DNA of 43,151 nucleotides. Origin: Gemmatimonadota bacterium (GTDB taxonomy: Bacteria; Gemmatimonadota; Gemmatimonadetes; Gemmatimonadales; GWC2-71-9). The notes below the pieces were generated by a model. The model saw only the letters and a list, made by a program, of their open reading frames with translations, searched no databases and was not told the DNA's origin. Positions 41,554 through 43,151 of this stretch are shown here, in pieces. Position numbers and translations under genes: made by a program. The first letter of the stretch is position 1. Every line of letters starts with the position of its first letter. The stretch is taken from the NCBI GenBank assembly GCA_003251175.1, contig QKHC01000015.1, positions 1-43,151 on the forward strand. The letters run 5' to 3'.

Positions 41554-42807
41554 TCAGTGCACGCGCCGCGTGCGGACCACCCGGCCCGCCGCATCCACCT
41601 CCACGATGACGTCCCACTGGGGCAGCAGCTCGCGCAGCCGGACTGGGGCCGTCCCCTCCATGCGCAGTGCGAGCGGATTGGCGACGACGTACCCGTCGGA
41701 TCCCGCGTAGTTCACCGTGTAGCCCAGGTCGCCCATCGACGCCGTGGTGATCAGGCTGAGCGGATTGGGCACGCCGTTGTCCAGTGTCGCCGTCATCAGC
41801 TCGGTGCCGAAGATCGTTTCGCGCCAGTGGGCATCAATCGATCCGTCGCCGCCGACGTTCTCGATCGGGACCTTGGCACCGCCGCTGTACCCGAGGCCGC
41901 CACTGCGGTCGAACGCGGCGATGGCCTGCGCGCCGATGAAATGCGGGTCCACGCCGCCCGACCCCGCCGGGTCCACGAACAGCCCCTTCGGAGTCCACAA
42001 CGCGGGCGTGAAGCCGAGCACGTGACCCATCTCGTGCATCACGACTTCGTCAAAGAGTCCCTGCGCCAGGAGCCCCGCGACGTCCGCCGTGTCAAACTTC
42101 ATGATGCCACGGATGATCAGCAGCGATCCCCCACGGACCGGGTTGCACGGCGTCGCCACCCCGACGATCGACGAATCACCTGGGAGCGTGGGGCCGTCGA
42201 TGGAATCGAGCTGCGCGAAGATCACGATGTCGTCCACGACCTCGTTCATCGCCGGGATGTCCAGGGTGCCGCAGGTCGTGGCCGGCTGGTTGAGGCTGAC
42301 GTTCGGCAGGTCCCCATAGATGAGCCGCTCCCACCGCGCTTGGGCCGAGTCGAACGCCTCCTTCTGCTGGGCGGTTGGCTGCGGATCGAGGAAGCGCACC
42401 TCGATGTTGTACAGCGGCAGCGAACCGCTGGCGGTGAACGCGGCCGGCGTGGCCGACAGGCCCGCCGTCAGTGCGTTGGGACCGGCGGTCACACCGAGCA
42501 CCCAGCTGCCGACGGTCGCGACGCCGTCGGCGCCGGTGACCACGGTGCCACCGGTCACGCTTCCGCCACCGGCGGTCACGGCGAAGGTGACCTGCACGTT
42601 GGGGAGGGGCACGTTCGCCGCGTCGCGCACGATCACCGCCGGAGGAATGTTGACAGCGAAGCCGATCAACCCGGTCTGGTTGTTGCCGGCGGTCGGGACG
42701 ATCGTGACGCTCGTCGGACCGGGCGAAGTGGGGCCTCCATCCTTCCTGCAGGTGGCGGCCAGCAGGGCGGCGGACAGCACGAGAACGACGGTAGCCGGAC
42801 GGCGCAT
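41554..42807 (-). CDS. leishmanolysin-like (M8) zinc metalloprotease lipoprotein
   Basis: 417 residues. Lipobox LAATC (Cys20); an invasin-type Ig-like domain at about 31-127 (PNVQVTFAVTAGGGSVTG); then the protease. The zinc motif HEMGHVLGF lies at 258-266 (His258, Glu259, His262) and a third His in SIDAHWRETIFG (His327), the leishmanolysin arrangement, followed by a GTELMT turn of the metzincin type. It likely degrades proteins at the cell surface or periplasm. The ATG at 42807 has GGGGA upstream. It lies 253 bp upstream of the oxidase lipoprotein on the same strand. Substrate unknown; the final 60 residues carry no recognised domain. Confidence 0.88.
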   Translation of the reverse strand: MRRPATVVLVLSAALLAATCRKDGGPTSPGPTSVTIVPTAGNNQTGLIGFAVNIPPAVIVRDAANVPLPNVQVTFAVTAGGGSVTGGTVVTGADGVATVGSWVLGVTAGPNALTAGLSATPAAFTASGSLPLYNIEVRFLDPQPTAQQKEAFDSAQARWERLIYGDLPNVSLNQPATTCGTLDIPAMNEVVDDIVIFAQLDSIDGPTLPGDSSIVGVATPCNPVRGGSLLIIRGIMKFDTADVAGLLAQGLFDEVVMHEMGHVLGFTPALWTPKGLFVDPAGSGGVDPHFIGAQAIAAFDRSGGLGYSGGAKVPIENVGGDGSIDAHWRETIFGTELMTATLDNGVPNPLSLITTASMGDLGYTVNYAGSDGYVVANPLALRMEGTAPVRLRELLPQWDVIVEVDAAGRVVRTRRVH

Positions 42808-42919
42808 GAATCCCCGGGTGGCTCGGTGTAGCTCAAGTGTAGAAACGAGCAGGCCTGCCAGGCAAGGAACACCGCCTCACCGGCTTCGGGCGCCCCGCTC
42901 TCTGCCCCGCTCCTGCCCC

Positions 42920-42940
42920 CTGCTCCCTGCTCCCTGCTCC
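42920..42940. repeat. tandem heptamer, three copies
   Basis: CTGCTCC occurs three times without gap, touching the stop codon of the S9 peptidase gene. A degenerate copy (CTGCCCC) precedes it and another (CTGCCCC) lies at 42902. It may be a slippage product. Confidence 0.85.
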
Positions 42941-43151
42941 CTACCGCAGCGTCGACTCGAAGAGGCGCAGGATGCGCCGGTACTCGTCGCGCCAGCTGTC
43001 GGCCCGCCGGAAGCCGTGTGGCTCGGCGGGATAGATCGCCACCTCCCAGTTCTCCTTGCCGAGCTCGATGAGGCGCTGCACGAGTCGCACGGTGTCCTGG
43101 AAGTGCACGTTGTCGTCCACCATCCCGTGGCACATCAACAGGTGTCCCTGC
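42941..43151 (-). CDS. prolyl-oligopeptidase-family (S9) peptidase, C-terminal end only
   Basis: About 70 C-terminal residues are visible; the rest lies beyond the right edge. The fragment [16 protein letters not shown] holds the catalytic Asp of the alpha/beta-hydrolase triad and YPAEPHGF holds the catalytic His, both at normal spacing for DPP-IV/acylaminoacyl-peptidase members. The nucleophilic Ser is off-window. The direct neighbour is the metalloprotease lipoprotein gene 134 bp downstream. Confidence 0.85.
   Translation of the reverse strand, partial: QGHLLMCHGMVDDNVHFQDTVRLVQRLIELGKENWEVAIYPAEPHGFRRADSWRDEYRRILRLFESTLR

Noticed and set aside
1-43151. CRISPR array, transposase, phage genes, rRNA
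   Set aside because: No regular direct repeats with spacers, no transposase or integrase motifs and no rRNA stretches were seen on either strand.

Overview
The window is GC-rich bacterial chromosome with about 30 tightly packed genes, frequent GTG starts and many 1-4 nt stop/start overlaps. The gene set fits a Gemmatimonadota-like soil or water bacterium: many secreted lipoproteins, an RCC1-repeat lipoprotein, NamZ/NagZ/AmiE murein hydrolases, a Ser/Thr kinase with a periplasmic TPR tail, a tiny THX-type ribosomal protein and a TonB/ExbB/ExbD system that implies an outer membrane. That placement is inferred from gene content; no rRNA or marker phylogeny is available here.

Layout. (1) 1-1825, minus: myo-inositol-phosphate synthase (cut by the left edge) and a CDP-alcohol phosphatidyltransferase, probably making an inositol phospholipid. 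(2) 1887-8941: a murein-salvage locus. namZ points left; nagZ, amiE, a Na+/solute symporter and a BadF-type sugar kinase point right, and an A-type Fe-S carrier gene with its own promoter and terminator sits inside. The namZ and nagZ start regions overlap head to head by 15 bp. (3) 8987-11820, minus: two coupled secondary transporters, dicarboxylate/glutamate type and APC amino-acid type. (4) 11894-15149, minus: tonB-exbB-exbD-exbD and a second, glycine-rich TonB-like protein. (5) 15325-19008, minus: one OmpR-type regulator flanked by two histidine kinases. (6) 19058-24617, minus: a complete carbohydrate ABC importer headed by an NTF2-like lipoprotein. One permease carries an unusual N-terminal extension of about 320 residues with two extracytoplasmic segments. 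The kinases of (5) lie 49 bp downstream and may be co-transcribed. (7) 24696-26165, plus: RCC1-repeat lipoprotein. (8) 26104-31268, minus: two coupled large glycosidase-like proteins without signal peptides, the first product to be read fitting cytosolic breakdown of an imported sugar. (9) 31416-32189: Mn-type superoxide dismutase convergent with a 41-residue THX ribosomal protein, sharing one terminator hairpin. (10) 32247-36226, minus: bacillithiol-transferase-like protein, Ser/Thr kinase with TPR tail, DinB-like protein. (11) 36536-43151: small lipoprotein, tRNA-Ala(UGC), a 1314-residue galactose-oxidase-like lipoprotein with a duplicated unknown module, a leishmanolysin-like lipoprotein and the C-terminal end of an S9 peptidase.

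Taken together, the window is rich in nutrient scavenging: murein fragments, an unidentified oligosaccharide, amino acids, dicarboxylates and TonB-dependent substrates. The most distinctive items are the self-contained murein-salvage locus with overlapping divergent starts, the sensor-like ABC permease next to a two-kinase signalling set and paired with cytosolic glycosidases, and the multi-domain copper-radical-oxidase lipoprotein. No CRISPR array, prophage or transposase was seen.
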